Shown: positions 31,731-39,840 of the stretch, piece after piece
Numbering within the stretch: the stretch's first letter is position 1
Layout: the number at the start of each line of letters is the position of its first letter
Virus record (IMG/VR): IMGVR_UViG_3300013306_000020
Span: 1 to 48,730 of that record
Origin: a virus
Reading direction: 5' to 3' (one strand)
Length of the DNA: 48,730 bases
Position numbers and translations under genes: made by a program
The notes under the pieces: generated by a model
What the model saw: only the letters and a program-made list of their open reading frames with translations
The model's database searches: none
Told to the model about the DNA's origin: nothing

Positions 31731-32762
31731 ATGACCCTCATGTCCCGTACGCGGACGCGTCTCGCCCTCATCGGCGCCGTCGTCCTCGCGCTCCTCGCAA
31801 CCATGCTCGTCTCCGTCGCCCAGGCACCCGCCGGCGCGGCCGGCACCATCGGCTCCCCGACCGCGATCCGCACCGTGAAGGCCCTCGCCAACGGGCAGAC
31901 CGTCGCGACGTACCGCTACCACACCGCCTCAGCCGACAACGTCGCCGACGTCTACTACGACGCCGACTGGGTGAGCTCGGGCACGCCGCGCGCCGCGATC
32001 ATCACCGTGCACGGCGGCTGGTGGCACAACGCCAACCGCGGCAACAGCTCGACGTCCGCGCAGAAGTGGCTCGACGCCGGGTTCGTCGTCATGAACATCG
32101 ACTACCGCGTCGCCGCCGACCACCCCGCGTATGCCGGGTCCGGCTACGAGGGCATGACCATCCTCGGTGCCCGCTGGCCCGCGCAGCGTATCGACGTCGC
32201 CCTCGCCTACGACTGGCTCAAGGCCAACGCCGCCCAGTTCAACGTCGACCCCAACCGTGTCGGCCTCTACGGCTTCTCCGCTGGCGGGCACATCGTCAAC
32301 ACCGCCGCCGGCTACTACGGCACCACCCGGTTCAAGGCGTCCGCGTCCATCAGCGGCATTCAGCAGCCGCACCGCACCGCCGACATCGTCATGGGCTACA
32401 ACACGCTGGACCCGTCGAACCCGACGCTCGTCAAGTCCTTCGGCTACATGACGTCCGCGCTCGGCTGCTCCTACGAGCCGACGTGGCAGGACTGCGGCAG
32501 CAAGTGGACGGGCTTCAAGCCTGAGACGTACTTCGGCGCCGACAAGCCCGCCCTCTACGCGATCAAGGGCACCGCCGACCCGGTCGAGCCGATCACGTCG
32601 CTCACCGCGACCGAGTATTGGCTCGACAAGGCCGGCCAGGACCACCTGACCGTCTCCGTCTCGGGCCGCGGCCACGACGAGGCGATGGTCACCGGCACAG
32701 CCCCCGACGACGTCGCCCGCTGGAACCAGCTCGTCTCGTGGATGCGGTCCAAGACGCCGTGA
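31731..32762 (+). CDS. secreted alpha/beta-hydrolase (esterase/lipase-like, 343 aa)
   Basis: A signal peptide occupies the first 37 or so residues (basic start, LALIGAVVLALLATMLVSVAQA, AGAA cleavage region). The fold has the oxyanion motif HGGWW (His about 94), nucleophile GFSAGG (Ser about 183), acid Asp in GTADPVEP (about 283) and His in GRGHDE (about 315): a complete triad of the HSL/BD-FAE type. It would act outside the cell on an ester, perhaps a host envelope component. It is not a LysB-type cutinase by motif. ATG 31731 is chosen; ATG 31740 is an alternative. Confidence 0.85.
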   Translation: MTLMSRTRTRLALIGAVVLALLATMLVSVAQAPAGAAGTIGSPTAIRTVKALANGQTVATYRYHTASADNVADVYYDADWVSSGTPRAAIITVHGGWWHNANRGNSSTSAQKWLDAGFVVMNIDYRVAADHPAYAGSGYEGMTILGARWPAQRIDVALAYDWLKANAAQFNVDPNRVGLYGFSAGGHIVNTAAGYYGTTRFKASASISGIQQPHRTADIVMGYNTLDPSNPTLVKSFGYMTSALGCSYEPTWQDCGSKWTGFKPETYFGADKPALYAIKGTADPVEPITSLTATEYWLDKAGQDHLTVSVSGRGHDEAMVTGTAPDDVARWNQLVSWMRSKTP

Positions 32763-32773
32763 TGTGGAAACCC

Positions 32774-32833
32774 TTGCCACGGTGAGGGACTCGTTCGTAC
32801 GGTGTGGTCACCCGGGAAAGCGCCCGGGTGACC
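32774..32833 (+). promoter_or_regulatory. early-type promoter with 11-bp hairpin
   Basis: TTGCCA (32774-32779), 18 bp, TACGGT (32798-32803). The hairpin GGTCACCCGGG-AAAGCG-CCCGGGTGACC (32806-32833) starts 3 bp later, so its left arm spans the expected transcription start. ACCACC and GGAG precede ATG 32859. Confidence 0.75.
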
Positions 32834-32858
32834 ACCACCGTTGGACGGAGAAGAACCC

Positions 32859-33092
32859 ATGGACGTCACCCCCGAGAGCGTGTGCATCGGCAAGGCACCG
32901 CACGACACGAAGGAATCCGCGGCCACCTCGGCTCGAGCGCAGCGCGCGAAGCACGGCGGCCGCTGGCACTCCTACCGGTGCCCCTTCTGCGAGAAGCACC
33001 ACGTCGGGCACCTCGCCCGCGTGAAGGGCCACGGCATCGGCGGCAAGTCGGCCCGGAAGTCGAACCGCCGCGACGACCTCACCTACGCGTAG
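32859..33092 (+). CDS. small zinc-finger-like protein (77 aa)
   Basis: The segment YRCPFCEKHHVGH has CxxC followed by His residues, a compact zinc-binding motif; the rest is Lys/Arg-rich (ARAQRAKHGGR, RVKGHGIGGKSARKSNRR), suggesting nucleic-acid binding. ATG 32859 with GGAG is chosen. It is a single early gene, since a late promoter for parB-terS begins 5 bp after its stop. Confidence 0.7.
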   Translation: MDVTPESVCIGKAPHDTKESAATSARAQRAKHGGRWHSYRCPFCEKHHVGHLARVKGHGIGGKSARKSNRRDDLTYA

Positions 33093-33096
33093 CCCG

Positions 33097-33126
33097 CGAC
33101 ACTAGGGGCGCCGGTCATCCACATTT
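33097..33126 (+). promoter_or_regulatory. late-type promoter, copy 11, with large inverted repeat
   Basis: CGACACTA (33097-33104), 16 bp, ACATTT (33121-33126). GTG 33132 is 28 bp after the first box. An 11-bp inverted repeat GGCGCCGGTCA/TGACCGGCGCC (33105-33115, 33131-33141) with inner CCACA/TGTGG covers the spacer, second box and first codons. It drives packaging genes in the early half of the map. Confidence 0.65.
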
Positions 33127-33131
33127 CTGTG

Positions 33132-33782
33132 GTGACCGGCGCCTCTCGCATTCCCACCGCACCTCGACGCATCGAGTACGTGCGGCTCTGCGACATCGTC
33201 CCCGCGATCAGGAATCCGAAGAGCCACGACCTGCCCGCCCTCATCCACTCGGTGAAGTCCCACGGGTACGCCGACGCCGCGATCCTCGACGAACGCACCC
33301 ACCGGCTCGTCGCCGGCCACGGCCGCACTGCCGCCCTGGTCGCGATGAAGTCCTACGGCGACAACGTCCCCGACGGGATCATGCTCGACGAGGACGGCGA
33401 GTGGCTCGTCCCCGTGCAGCGCGGGTGGGCGTCGATCGACGACGCGCACGCCGAGGCCTTCATCATCGAGCACAACCACGTCTCCGAGTCCGGCGGCTGG
33501 CTCGAGGGGATGCTCGTCGACATGCTCCACGACGTGCACGTCGTCGAGCCCGAGCTGTTCGCCGACATGTCGTTCGGCGCCGACGAGCTCGACGACCTGT
33601 TCCGCCGCAACGACCCCGCCCGGCTCGACAAGGACCCCGACGATCCCGACGAGCCGTTCGTCGACCCGGGCCAGGACGACACCGACGACACGTCCCTCGA
33701 CGACGTCTCCACGCCGCGCGAGAAGCGCATCGTCACCTGCCCCTGCTGCTTCCACGAGTTCGTTCCCGGAGAGGACCTCTGA
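33132..33782 (+). CDS. ParB-like nuclease-domain protein (216 aa)
   Basis: The N-terminal domain fits the ParB/sulfiredoxin fold: VRLCDIVPAIRNPKSHDLPALIHSVKSHGYADAAILDERTHRLVAGHGRTAAL, with GHGR at about 62-65. Then comes an acidic Asp-rich stretch and a C-terminal CPCC zinc-like motif (IVTCPCCFHEF). In actinophages such proteins sit beside terminase genes, as here. GTG 33132 or GTG 33129 may be used; the former fits the promoter spacing. Confidence 0.8.
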   Translation: MTGASRIPTAPRRIEYVRLCDIVPAIRNPKSHDLPALIHSVKSHGYADAAILDERTHRLVAGHGRTAALVAMKSYGDNVPDGIMLDEDGEWLVPVQRGWASIDDAHAEAFIIEHNHVSESGGWLEGMLVDMLHDVHVVEPELFADMSFGADELDDLFRRNDPARLDKDPDDPDEPFVDPGQDDTDDTSLDDVSTPREKRIVTCPCCFHEFVPGEDL

Positions 33783-33784
33783 CC

Positions 33785-34405
33785 ATGCCCCGACGCCGTT
33801 CACGCCGCGAACCCGGCCGCCCGACCCTGCTCGACAAGGACGTCGAGAAGAAGCTCATCGAGGCCACGAAGATCGGCGCCCCCATGAACGCCGCGGCCGC
33901 GTACTGCGGCATCAGCGTCCGCGCCTTCGAGGACTGGATGCGCCGCGGTCACACCGAGCAGGGCAGCATCGACGACGGCGCCGAGCCGGATCCCGTCGAG
34001 GCGAAGTACCTCGCGCTCTACAAGGCGATCGTCGAGGCCCGCGCGCACGCCTCAGTCGCGTCGGTCGGCCTGATCCGCAAGGCTGCCGTCGGCGGGCAGG
34101 TCACCGAGACCACGACCCGCCGCTACCGCGACGCCGCCGGCGACCTCGTCGAGGAGACCACGGAGAAGCGCACGAGCGGCGACTGGAAGGCTGCTGCGTG
34201 GTGGCTCGAGCGGCAGAACCGCTCCGACTTTGGCAAGGAGACCACCGTCAACCAGAACGTCTCCGGTCAGGTCACGGCCGTCGTCAATGCCGACGAGGTC
34301 GCCGCCCGCATCAGCGCCAACACCGCCCGGGCTCTCGAGCTCGCCGCGATCGAGGCGGGCCCCGCAGGCGACGGCGACCCCGTCGACGCCGAAGTCGTCG
34401 AGTGA
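33785..34405 (+). CDS. terminase small subunit-like protein (206 aa)
   Basis: After a basic start (RRRSRREPGRPTLLDKDVEKKLIEATKIG) there is a helix-turn-helix (MNAAAAYCGISVRAFEDWMRRG) as in small terminases, then conserved SGDWKAAAWWLERQNRSDFGK, a phrase I associate with phage small terminase or packaging HTH proteins. It would recognise phage DNA for packaging. It lies 2 bp after the ParB-like gene under the same late promoter. The large subunit is not beside it. Confidence 0.75.
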   Translation: MPRRRSRREPGRPTLLDKDVEKKLIEATKIGAPMNAAAAYCGISVRAFEDWMRRGHTEQGSIDDGAEPDPVEAKYLALYKAIVEARAHASVASVGLIRKAAVGGQVTETTTRRYRDAAGDLVEETTEKRTSGDWKAAAWWLERQNRSDFGKETTVNQNVSGQVTAVVNADEVAARISANTARALELAAIEAGPAGDGDPVDAEVVE

Positions 34406-34455
34406 CGGTGTCTGCGAGGCCGTGACACCCGGCCGCCCGGGGTCGTTGGACTAAC

Positions 34456-34767
34456 ATGACCCCTCAGACAGCGGACAGCGATTCGGGGCATGAGCGCGCC
34501 CCAACACCGGACCCCAAGGGGATGAGAAGTCTGAACCGTGAAGAACGCCATGCATTGCTCGTGCTAGTCCTGGCGCACGTCGCGCCATGGGCCTGCTGCG
34601 CAGGCTCTGTCGGGTTCCTCGGATGGTGGATCGTGTCCCTCACCCGACCCCAGTCGGACGACGCGGCCCTCGCCATGTTCGTCACGTTCACCCTGTTCGC
34701 CGGCTACGCGTGGGCCGTCCGTGTCGCACTCCTCGGCCCGAACCGTGGGGGAGACCCGAAACCCTAG
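34456..34767 (+). CDS. small two-helix membrane protein (103 aa)
   Basis: The first 30 residues are polar; then two hydrophobic helices (about 33-60 and 72-93; ALLVLVLAHVAPWACCAGSVGFLGWW and AMFVTFTLFAGYAWAVRVALL). The function is unknown. The start is uncertain: ATG 34456 is the longest, ATG 34522 lies directly after AAGGGG. It may be read from the parB-terS transcript. The SSB promoter -35 begins at its end. Confidence 0.6.
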   Translation: MTPQTADSDSGHERAPTPDPKGMRSLNREERHALLVLVLAHVAPWACCAGSVGFLGWWIVSLTRPQSDDAALAMFVTFTLFAGYAWAVRVALLGPNRGGDPKP

Positions 34768-34818
34768 CCACTGTCGGTTAGGACGTATACGCTTCACCTG
34801 CCGGTCAAAGCGCGCCGG
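34765..34818 (+). promoter_or_regulatory. early-type promoter with hairpin leader (ssb)
   Basis: TAGCCA (34765-34770), 17 bp, TACGCT (34788-34793); CCGG-n10-CCGG (34801-34818) with AAAGCG in the loop; then GAAAGAGACC and ATG 34855. The stem is the shortest of the family. Confidence 0.6.
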
Positions 34819-34854
34819 ACACATCACACCCCGAACGAAAGAGACCACATCACC

Positions 34855-35433
34855 ATGGCTGGCGACACCGTCATCACCATCATCGGCAACCTGACTGCCG
34901 ACCCCGAACTTCGCTTCACCCCGTCCGGCGCGGCCGTCGCGAACTTCACCATCGCGTCGACGCCCCGCCAGTTCGACCGCCAGAGCAACGAGTGGAAGGA
35001 CGGCGAGACGCTCTTCATGCGCTGCTCCGTGTGGCGCGACGCCGCCGAGAACGTCGCCGAGTCGTGCCAGCGCGGCATGCGCGTCATCGTCTCCGGCCGC
35101 CTCAAGTCCCGCTCGTACGAGACCAAGGAGGGCGAGAAGCGCACCGTCATCGAGATGGACGTCGACGAGATCGGCCCGTCCCTCAAGAGCGCGACGGCCA
35201 AGGTCACCAAGGCGCAGCGCCAGGGCAACGGCCAGTCCGGCTTCGGCGGCGGCGCCGGCGGCGACGGCTCCGACCCGTGGACCACCGGTGGCGGCGCTCA
35301 GGGCGGCCAGCAGGGCAACGGCGGAGGCTGGGGCGGACAGGCGCAGAGCCAGCCGCAGAGCCAGCCGCAGGGCGGCCAGCAGGGCGGCGGATGGGGCGGC
35401 GCGCAGCCGTCCTACGACGAGCCCCCGTTCTGA
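34855..35433 (+). CDS. ssb: single-stranded DNA-binding protein (192 aa)
   Basis: An N-terminal OB fold (1-110) has [29 protein letters not shown] and [51 protein letters not shown], the classic bacterial SSB pattern. A Gly/Gln-rich flexible linker (about 120-185) leads to the acidic tip DEPPF, which docks partner enzymes. It coats ssDNA in replication and ERF-mediated recombination. It has its own promoter and terminator. Confidence 0.95.
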   Translation: MAGDTVITIIGNLTADPELRFTPSGAAVANFTIASTPRQFDRQSNEWKDGETLFMRCSVWRDAAENVAESCQRGMRVIVSGRLKSRSYETKEGEKRTVIEMDVDEIGPSLKSATAKVTKAQRQGNGQSGFGGGAGGDGSDPWTTGGGAQGGQQGNGGGWGGQAQSQPQSQPQGGQQGGGWGGAQPSYDEPPF

Positions 35434-35452
35434 CCCGCACCTCGAGAACGAC

Positions 35453-35484
35453 GAAGGCCCCCTCACCTCGGTGGGGGGGCCTTC
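35453..35484 (+). terminator. bidirectional terminator between ssb and the sigma operon
   Basis: GAAGGCCCCC (35453-35462) pairs with GGGGGCCTTC (35475-35484). It separates the convergent ssb and the minus-strand membrane gene ending at 35494. Confidence 0.75.
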
Positions 35485-35493
35485 CGTATGCCG

Positions 35494-36741
35494 TCAGAGA
35501 CCGATGAAGATGCCCGGCAGGCTGATCGTCACCGACACCTTCGCCCCGGTCTGCATGGGCTCCTCGGACGGTGTCGGCTCCGGCTCGGGCGCCGGTGCCG
35601 GGGTGCCCGTATCGGCAGCGGGCGCCTGCGTCTGTGTCGGTGCAGGGTCAGGGTCGGGGGAGGGCGCTGGCCTCCCGGCCTCGTCAGGAGCCGCAGGAGC
35701 CTCCGTGGCGGGCTGGGACGGCTCCTCGGGCACCGGCGCGCCCGGACCGGCCTGTGACGGCTCCACGGTCCGTGTGGGCCCCTCGCCCGTCGGCCACGGC
35801 ACGAGCGACGTCGGCATCTTCGTCGGCCACTCCTCGAACGGGTTGCGGCCAGGGGTTGCAGGCTTGCCCGTCGGGAACGTCCTGACGCCGTCGAGCACCG
35901 AGTCATCGACCGCGCCAGCGAGGTCGGCCATGACGTCCGGGTCCGTCGCGCCAACGAGCACCCGGTCACGCGACGACATCACCGGGTAGAGCCGCTGATA
36001 GCCGGCGAGCTGCGGGAACGCCTTGCGCTCCTCCGCGGAGTCGAAGATCCACACCACGGCCATCTCCGACCCGTGGGAGAACCGGAACGACGTCGGGTCC
36101 TCGTCGACGCCCTCGTATGCCGTCACCTTCCAGATCGTGCCCTCGGCCACGTTGCGGCACTCGGCCGACGTCTCCGACTGCACCGTGCACTGGAAGTTCG
36201 CGGCCCGCGCGAGCTCGGTGAACTCAGGACTGTCGAACGGCGACGAGTTCAGCGACGACAGAAGCGAATACACGCCCAGCGAGAGCGCCGCGACCCCTGT
36301 CACGACCGCACCCGCGAGGATGCGGACGCGGCGCTTGCTCATCGGGACGGTGTCGGCTTCCACCGCGCCACGCACCCAGTCGGGGGAGGAGCCGTGGAGT
36401 TCTCGAGACAGGTTCTCCAGCGACGGCGCGTTCGGCATCGCGGCCCGCACCACGCGGATGATGTCGTCGGGGTGCTCCGACGGGAACAGCTTGGACAGCT
36501 GCTCGACCGCGTTCTCGTGCGACTGGCCGGCGCGCAGGATGATGAGGTGCCCGACCCGGACGGCGTCGACGGTCTCCTCGGGGGCGACGATCGCGTCGAA
36601 CTCAGGGTGCGGGGTGCGCAGCGGCGAGTCAGGGTCGTGCGGGCCGCAGGTGAAGCAGGCGCAACCGAACGGGTGGTCGACGATGACCTCGAACTCGTCG
36701 AGGATCGACCTTCTGCCTGGGGCAGTGGGCGGCGCCGTCAC
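35494..36741 (-). CDS. single-pass membrane protein, possible anti-sigma factor (415 aa)
   Basis: The N-terminal 139 residues are cytoplasmic-type and carry a Cys/His cluster, HPFGCACFTCGPH (His 23, Cys 27, 29, 32, His 35), like a variant zinc anti-sigma motif. One transmembrane helix lies at about 140-164. The outer part has about 120 residues of globular sequence (CTVQSETSAECRN, VWIFDSAEERKAFPQ), then a long Pro/Glu/Thr-rich linker and a short hydrophobic end. Topology, operon order after a sigma gene and GTGA coupling all suggest a membrane anti-sigma or sensor. Direct homology is not recognised. Confidence 0.7.
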   Translation of the reverse strand: MTAPPTAPGRRSILDEFEVIVDHPFGCACFTCGPHDPDSPLRTPHPEFDAIVAPEETVDAVRVGHLIILRAGQSHENAVEQLSKLFPSEHPDDIIRVVRAAMPNAPSLENLSRELHGSSPDWVRGAVEADTVPMSKRRVRILAGAVVTGVAALSLGVYSLLSSLNSSPFDSPEFTELARAANFQCTVQSETSAECRNVAEGTIWKVTAYEGVDEDPTSFRFSHGSEMAVVWIFDSAEERKAFPQLAGYQRLYPVMSSRDRVLVGATDPDVMADLAGAVDDSVLDGVRTFPTGKPATPGRNPFEEWPTKMPTSLVPWPTGEGPTRTVEPSQAGPGAPVPEEPSQPATEAPAAPDEAGRPAPSPDPDPAPTQTQAPAADTGTPAPAPEPEPTPSEEPMQTGAKVSVTISLPGIFIGL

Positions 36742-37127
36742 TGCTTTCGCTCGGCTGCGTGCGCGGCGGCAAGGGTCGCGTACCGGGCCGCGACTCGAGC
36801 AGCCTTCGCCGGGTCGATCGCGTCGATGTCGGCCAGCTGCACCGGGACGTCGTTGAGGACCATCACCAGGGGAGCGTGCTCGGGCAGCTCGGCGGTGCCC
36901 TCGTCGTCGTTGTTGCGGACGGCGAGGTCTGTGCCGCGAGCGAACTCGCGCAGCGCGACGTCCAGAACGCGACGACGGTGCGGCTCGCTCTGCGTGGTCG
37001 AAGCGTCAGGGGTGAGAGCAAGGGCCGCGGTGCGCAGCCGGTGACCGGAGCGCGTGGCCGGGCCAGTCAGGTTGTCGAGGACCTCAGCGGCTTGCTCGTT
37101 CGTGAGACGTTGACGTCGTCCGAACAT
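36738..37127 (-). CDS. small protein coupled to the sigma factor (129 aa)
   Basis: It is helical and basic at the N-terminus (MFGRRQRLTNEQAAEVLDNLTG), with a hydrophobic middle (PLVMVLNDVPVQLADIDAIDP) and an Ala-rich helix at the end. No family is recognised. ATG 37127 with AAAGG upstream is chosen; a GTG at 37136 is possible. It overlaps the sigma gene by 44 bp and the next gene by GTGA, so the three are expressed together. It may help control the sigma factor. Confidence 0.7.
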   Translation of the reverse strand: MFGRRQRLTNEQAAEVLDNLTGPATRSGHRLRTAALALTPDASTTQSEPHRRRVLDVALREFARGTDLAVRNNDDEGTAELPEHAPLVMVLNDVPVQLADIDAIDPAKAARVAARYATLAAAHAAERKQ

Positions 37128-37740
37128 TCGAAGCACCTTTCTCAGTGACGCCGACCATGCTCACGCGGGCGTGAGAGGCGGGGATCGCCTTCTCGAGGAC
37201 TCGCATGGCGCGGTGCTGGATGACCTTGACGTTGGATTCAGACAGCCCCGTGGTGGCGGCAGTCTCTAGAACAGAGAACCGATGGAAGAACCGAAGGGTT
37301 ACGACTTCCGCGTCTCGTTTTGACAGCTTGCCCAGCGCGGCGGCGACGACACGCCGGGTTTCCTCGGCCAGGGCGTCATCCTCCGGTCCCGCCATACCCG
37401 TTGGGGCGTCGAGGGAGAGCATCGACTCGGTGGGGATCTCGCGGATGGGCGCCCGGTACGCCGACCGGATGGTGTTGGCGGCGATCGTCACGAGCCACTT
37501 GATGAAGCCGTGGCCGGTCGATTGGTAGGTGTGGATCGACCTCGCGACCTTCGCCCACACCTCGCCGGTGATGTCCTCGGCAGCGTGGTGTGTCCCCACC
37601 CGGACGTAGACCCAGCGGTAGATGTCGTCGGCGTATCGCTCGTAGAGGGCGCCGAACGCGTCGCGGTCACCAGCAGCAGCGGCGACTGCGACGGCTTCGA
37701 AATCCGAAGCAGGGTCCTGCGTGGCGCGTGCAAGCGTCAT
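37084..37740 (-). CDS. ECF-type RNA polymerase sigma factor (218 aa)
   Basis: Region 2 spans about 25-97 (AFGALYERYADDIYRWVYVRVGTHHAAEDITGEVWAKV ... FIKWLVTIAANTIRSAYR) and region 4 about 127-185 (LGKLSKRDAEVVTLRFFHRFSVLETAATTGLSESNVKVIQHRAMRVL), with no region 3: an extracytoplasmic-function-like sigma70 protein. It would redirect host RNA polymerase. ATG 37740 is preferred (AGGAG 12 nt upstream); in-frame upstream starts up to 37839 exist. A weak minus-strand -10 TACGTC is at 37795-37800. A sigma factor with its own operon in a phage is uncommon. Confidence 0.9.
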   Translation of the reverse strand: MTLARATQDPASDFEAVAVAAAAGDRDAFGALYERYADDIYRWVYVRVGTHHAAEDITGEVWAKVARSIHTYQSTGHGFIKWLVTIAANTIRSAYRAPIREIPTESMLSLDAPTGMAGPEDDALAEETRRVVAAALGKLSKRDAEVVTLRFFHRFSVLETAATTGLSESNVKVIQHRAMRVLEKAIPASHARVSMVGVTEKGASNVRTTSTSHERASR

Positions 37741-37878
37741 GTGCTGCTCGTACTCCTGGGACGGAAGCGGGTGGTGGGACCGCGCACTCAGGGGGACGTA
37801 TGCACTTTGGTTGGACACCGAACCCCCGACAGCGCCCATGCTACATGGGTGGAACTCGGGTCAAGCGACACGAAACTG

Positions 37879-37958
37879 TTGCGTTAGCAGGGCCACAGTT
37901 ATACGGTCTGTGTGCGGCTTCCGTAGCCGCGAGACACCCACCCCGGGAAGCGCCTGGG
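37879..37958 (+). promoter_or_regulatory. early-type promoter with hairpin leader
   Basis: TTGCGT (37879-37884), 17 bp, TACGGT (37902-37907); hairpin CCCGGG-AAGCG-CCTGGG (37942-37958, one G-T pair), then ACCACCACCGAAGGG and ATG 37986. It is divergent from the sigma operon. Confidence 0.7.
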
Positions 37959-37985
37959 ACCACCACCGAAGGGATGCCCTCCACC

Positions 37986-39251
37986 ATGATCGTTACGGCC
38001 CCACCGAACGCCCGCGTCACCTACGACGTCAACGACCCGGCGTTCCCCCACGGCCAGCCCGTCGGCTACTCACGCGGCTGCAACCGCGAGTGCTGCATGG
38101 CGGCCGAGCGTCGCCGCGACAAGGAGCGAGAGCTCGAACGCCTCCGTGGCATCGCCGCCCCAAACCGCACCGTCCCCGCCCGCATGGCCCTGGCTGCGAA
38201 GCGGCACATCGACGACCTCATCGAGAACCACCACGCCAGCGCCAACGCGATCGCCCGCCACCTCGGGATCGGCTCGGGCGCGATCCTTCGGACGCAGAGC
38301 GGGAAGTCCCCGACCCGGACCGTCTACGACGCGATCATGTCTGTGAAGCCGGGTCAGGTGCAGCGCGCCGACCGGGTCGATGCCGCAACCACGGTGCTGC
38401 TCTCCGGCCAGATGCAAGCCCTCGGCTACCCGATGTCGTGGCAGGGCGAGCAGTGCGGCGTCGGCGGCAAGACCCTCATCGTGATCCTCGGCAAGGTCCG
38501 ACGCGGGCAGCAGAAGTGGGTGGAGCCGCGGACCGCGGACGCGATCGCCGACCTTGCAACTCGCGTCGCAGGCCGCGTCGCCAACCCCCTCCGCGACGGC
38601 ATCGAGCCCCGCGACGTCAACCGCGCCAAGAGCGTCGCGAAGCGCAACGGCTACTACCCGCCGGCGGCCTACAACGAGGACGGCACCCTCGACTGGCGCG
38701 CGATCCCCGACCACCCGTGGACCGTCATCAACGAGGCCTGCCACGAGCACATCGAGCGCCTCGAGGTCGCGATCAGGAACGAAGAGCTCGGCGCCCGCGG
38801 GCTCACCACACTCACCCTCGACTACAACGAGGACGCGTTCCCCCCGGGCAGCCCCGAGCACACCGAGTTCGTCCGTATCGAAATGGCCTACCGCCGGCTC
38901 CTCGAAGGCCTCGGCATCCGCGCGATCGACGGCGGCGCCGAGAAGCGCGCCGAGCTGCACGAGGCGCTGTGGCGGTTCATGCGCCGCGGCGAGGGCGACC
39001 CGGTGTCGTTCTGCATCGACCTCGGCATCGTGTCCGCGGACTCCACGAAGATCCCCTCGGACCACCCCGCCGTCGCTGAGGCTCGCGCGGCATCCAAGGA
39101 GGCCAACCTCGAACGCCGCCGAGCAGCCCGGAAGCAGGAGCGTCGGAGGAAGAAGAAGCCGATGACCCCGGCGCAGCGCGAGGCCCACAACAAGCGCAAG
39201 CGCGACGCCCGCAGCCGCGCCCGTGCCGAGCAGCAGGACGTGGCAGCATGA
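37986..39251 (+). CDS. HTH DNA-binding protein with basic tail (421 aa)
   Basis: The N-terminus has a small Cys motif (SRGCNRECCMAAERRR). Two helix-turn-helix-like units follow: HASANAIARHLGIGSGAILRTQSGKSPTRTVYDAI (about 80-115) and the region around QGEQCGVGGKTLIVILGKVRRGQQKWV. The last 60 residues are strongly basic (RRRAARKQERRRKKKPMTPAQREAHNKRKRDARSR). Similar multi-HTH proteins are common in actinophages; the exact role is unknown. ATG 37986 is chosen over ATG 37974, which is too close to GAAGGG. Confidence 0.75.
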   Translation: MIVTAPPNARVTYDVNDPAFPHGQPVGYSRGCNRECCMAAERRRDKERELERLRGIAAPNRTVPARMALAAKRHIDDLIENHHASANAIARHLGIGSGAILRTQSGKSPTRTVYDAIMSVKPGQVQRADRVDAATTVLLSGQMQALGYPMSWQGEQCGVGGKTLIVILGKVRRGQQKWVEPRTADAIADLATRVAGRVANPLRDGIEPRDVNRAKSVAKRNGYYPPAAYNEDGTLDWRAIPDHPWTVINEACHEHIERLEVAIRNEELGARGLTTLTLDYNEDAFPPGSPEHTEFVRIEMAYRRLLEGLGIRAIDGGAEKRAELHEALWRFMRRGEGDPVSFCIDLGIVSADSTKIPSDHPAVAEARAASKEANLERRRAARKQERRRKKKPMTPAQREAHNKRKRDARSRARAEQQDVAA

Positions 39252-39505
39252 CCCAGCCGCGCCGCGTCCCGGCGCACGCCCTGGACCTGCTCCGGCTCAT
39301 CCCTCCCGACGGGTGGATCAGCGCGGCCGCTCTCGCCCTGCACGACGGGGTCGAGGTCGTCGACGGCCGCATCACCGGACTGCGCGCGCTCCGGTCCTCC
39401 AGCGCCATCACGATCCGCCGCCACACGGACGGGCACCTGCTCTACGCCCGCACCCCGACCGGCGAGAGCATCCTGGCCGAGCACCCGACACGCCACGTCG
39501 CCTGA
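39248..39505 (+). CDS. small winged-helix-like protein (85 aa)
   Basis: HALDLLRLIPPDGWISAAALALHDGVEVVDGRITGLRALRSSSAITIRRHTDGHLLYARTP reads as helix, helix, recognition helix and wing. It could be a DNA-binding partner of the upstream HTH protein, to which it is coupled by an ATGA overlap. The family is not assigned. Confidence 0.6.
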   Translation: MTQPRRVPAHALDLLRLIPPDGWISAAALALHDGVEVVDGRITGLRALRSSSAITIRRHTDGHLLYARTPTGESILAEHPTRHVA

Positions 39506-39508
39506 CCC

Positions 39509-39569
39509 TTGCCACCCCGCCGGCCGTCGGCATACGGTCGAGACACAGCCCGCCGGGGAAGCGCCCGGC
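39509..39569 (+). promoter_or_regulatory. early-type promoter with hairpin leader
   Basis: TTGCCA (39509-39514), 18 bp, TACGGT (39533-39538); hairpin GCCGGG-GAAGCG-CCCGGC (39552-39569); AACCACACGGAGAG; ATG 39589. One of the cleanest copies. Confidence 0.8.
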
Positions 39570-39588
39570 CAACCACACGGAGAGCCCT

Positions 39589-39840
39589 ATGACCATCGCC
39601 ATTCCAGCGCACACCACCGAGACGCGGCTCATGTCCGCGGCCGAGCTCGTGTCCCGCTTCAACATCACCGCCGAGCAGGTGCTCGTCACCGACAACGGCA
39701 TCACCTTGCGCGGCGTGTCCATCGAGACCATCGCCGACATCGCCCCAGCACTCGCCCTCACCCCGTCGGACTTCCTCGACCGTGGGTATGAGGGCGTCAC
39801 GTTCGACGGCATCCCTGTGACCGTCGAACAGAGCCGCTAG
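39589..39840 (+). CDS. hypothetical small protein (83 aa)
   Basis: It is an acidic mixed alpha/beta protein (SAAELVSRFNITAEQVLVTDNGITLRGVSIETIADIAPAL). No family is recognised. It is a single-gene unit between its own early promoter and a strong terminator, so it is probably made at high level early in infection. Confidence 0.7.
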   Translation: MTIAIPAHTTETRLMSAAELVSRFNITAEQVLVTDNGITLRGVSIETIADIAPALALTPSDFLDRGYEGVTFDGIPVTVEQSR

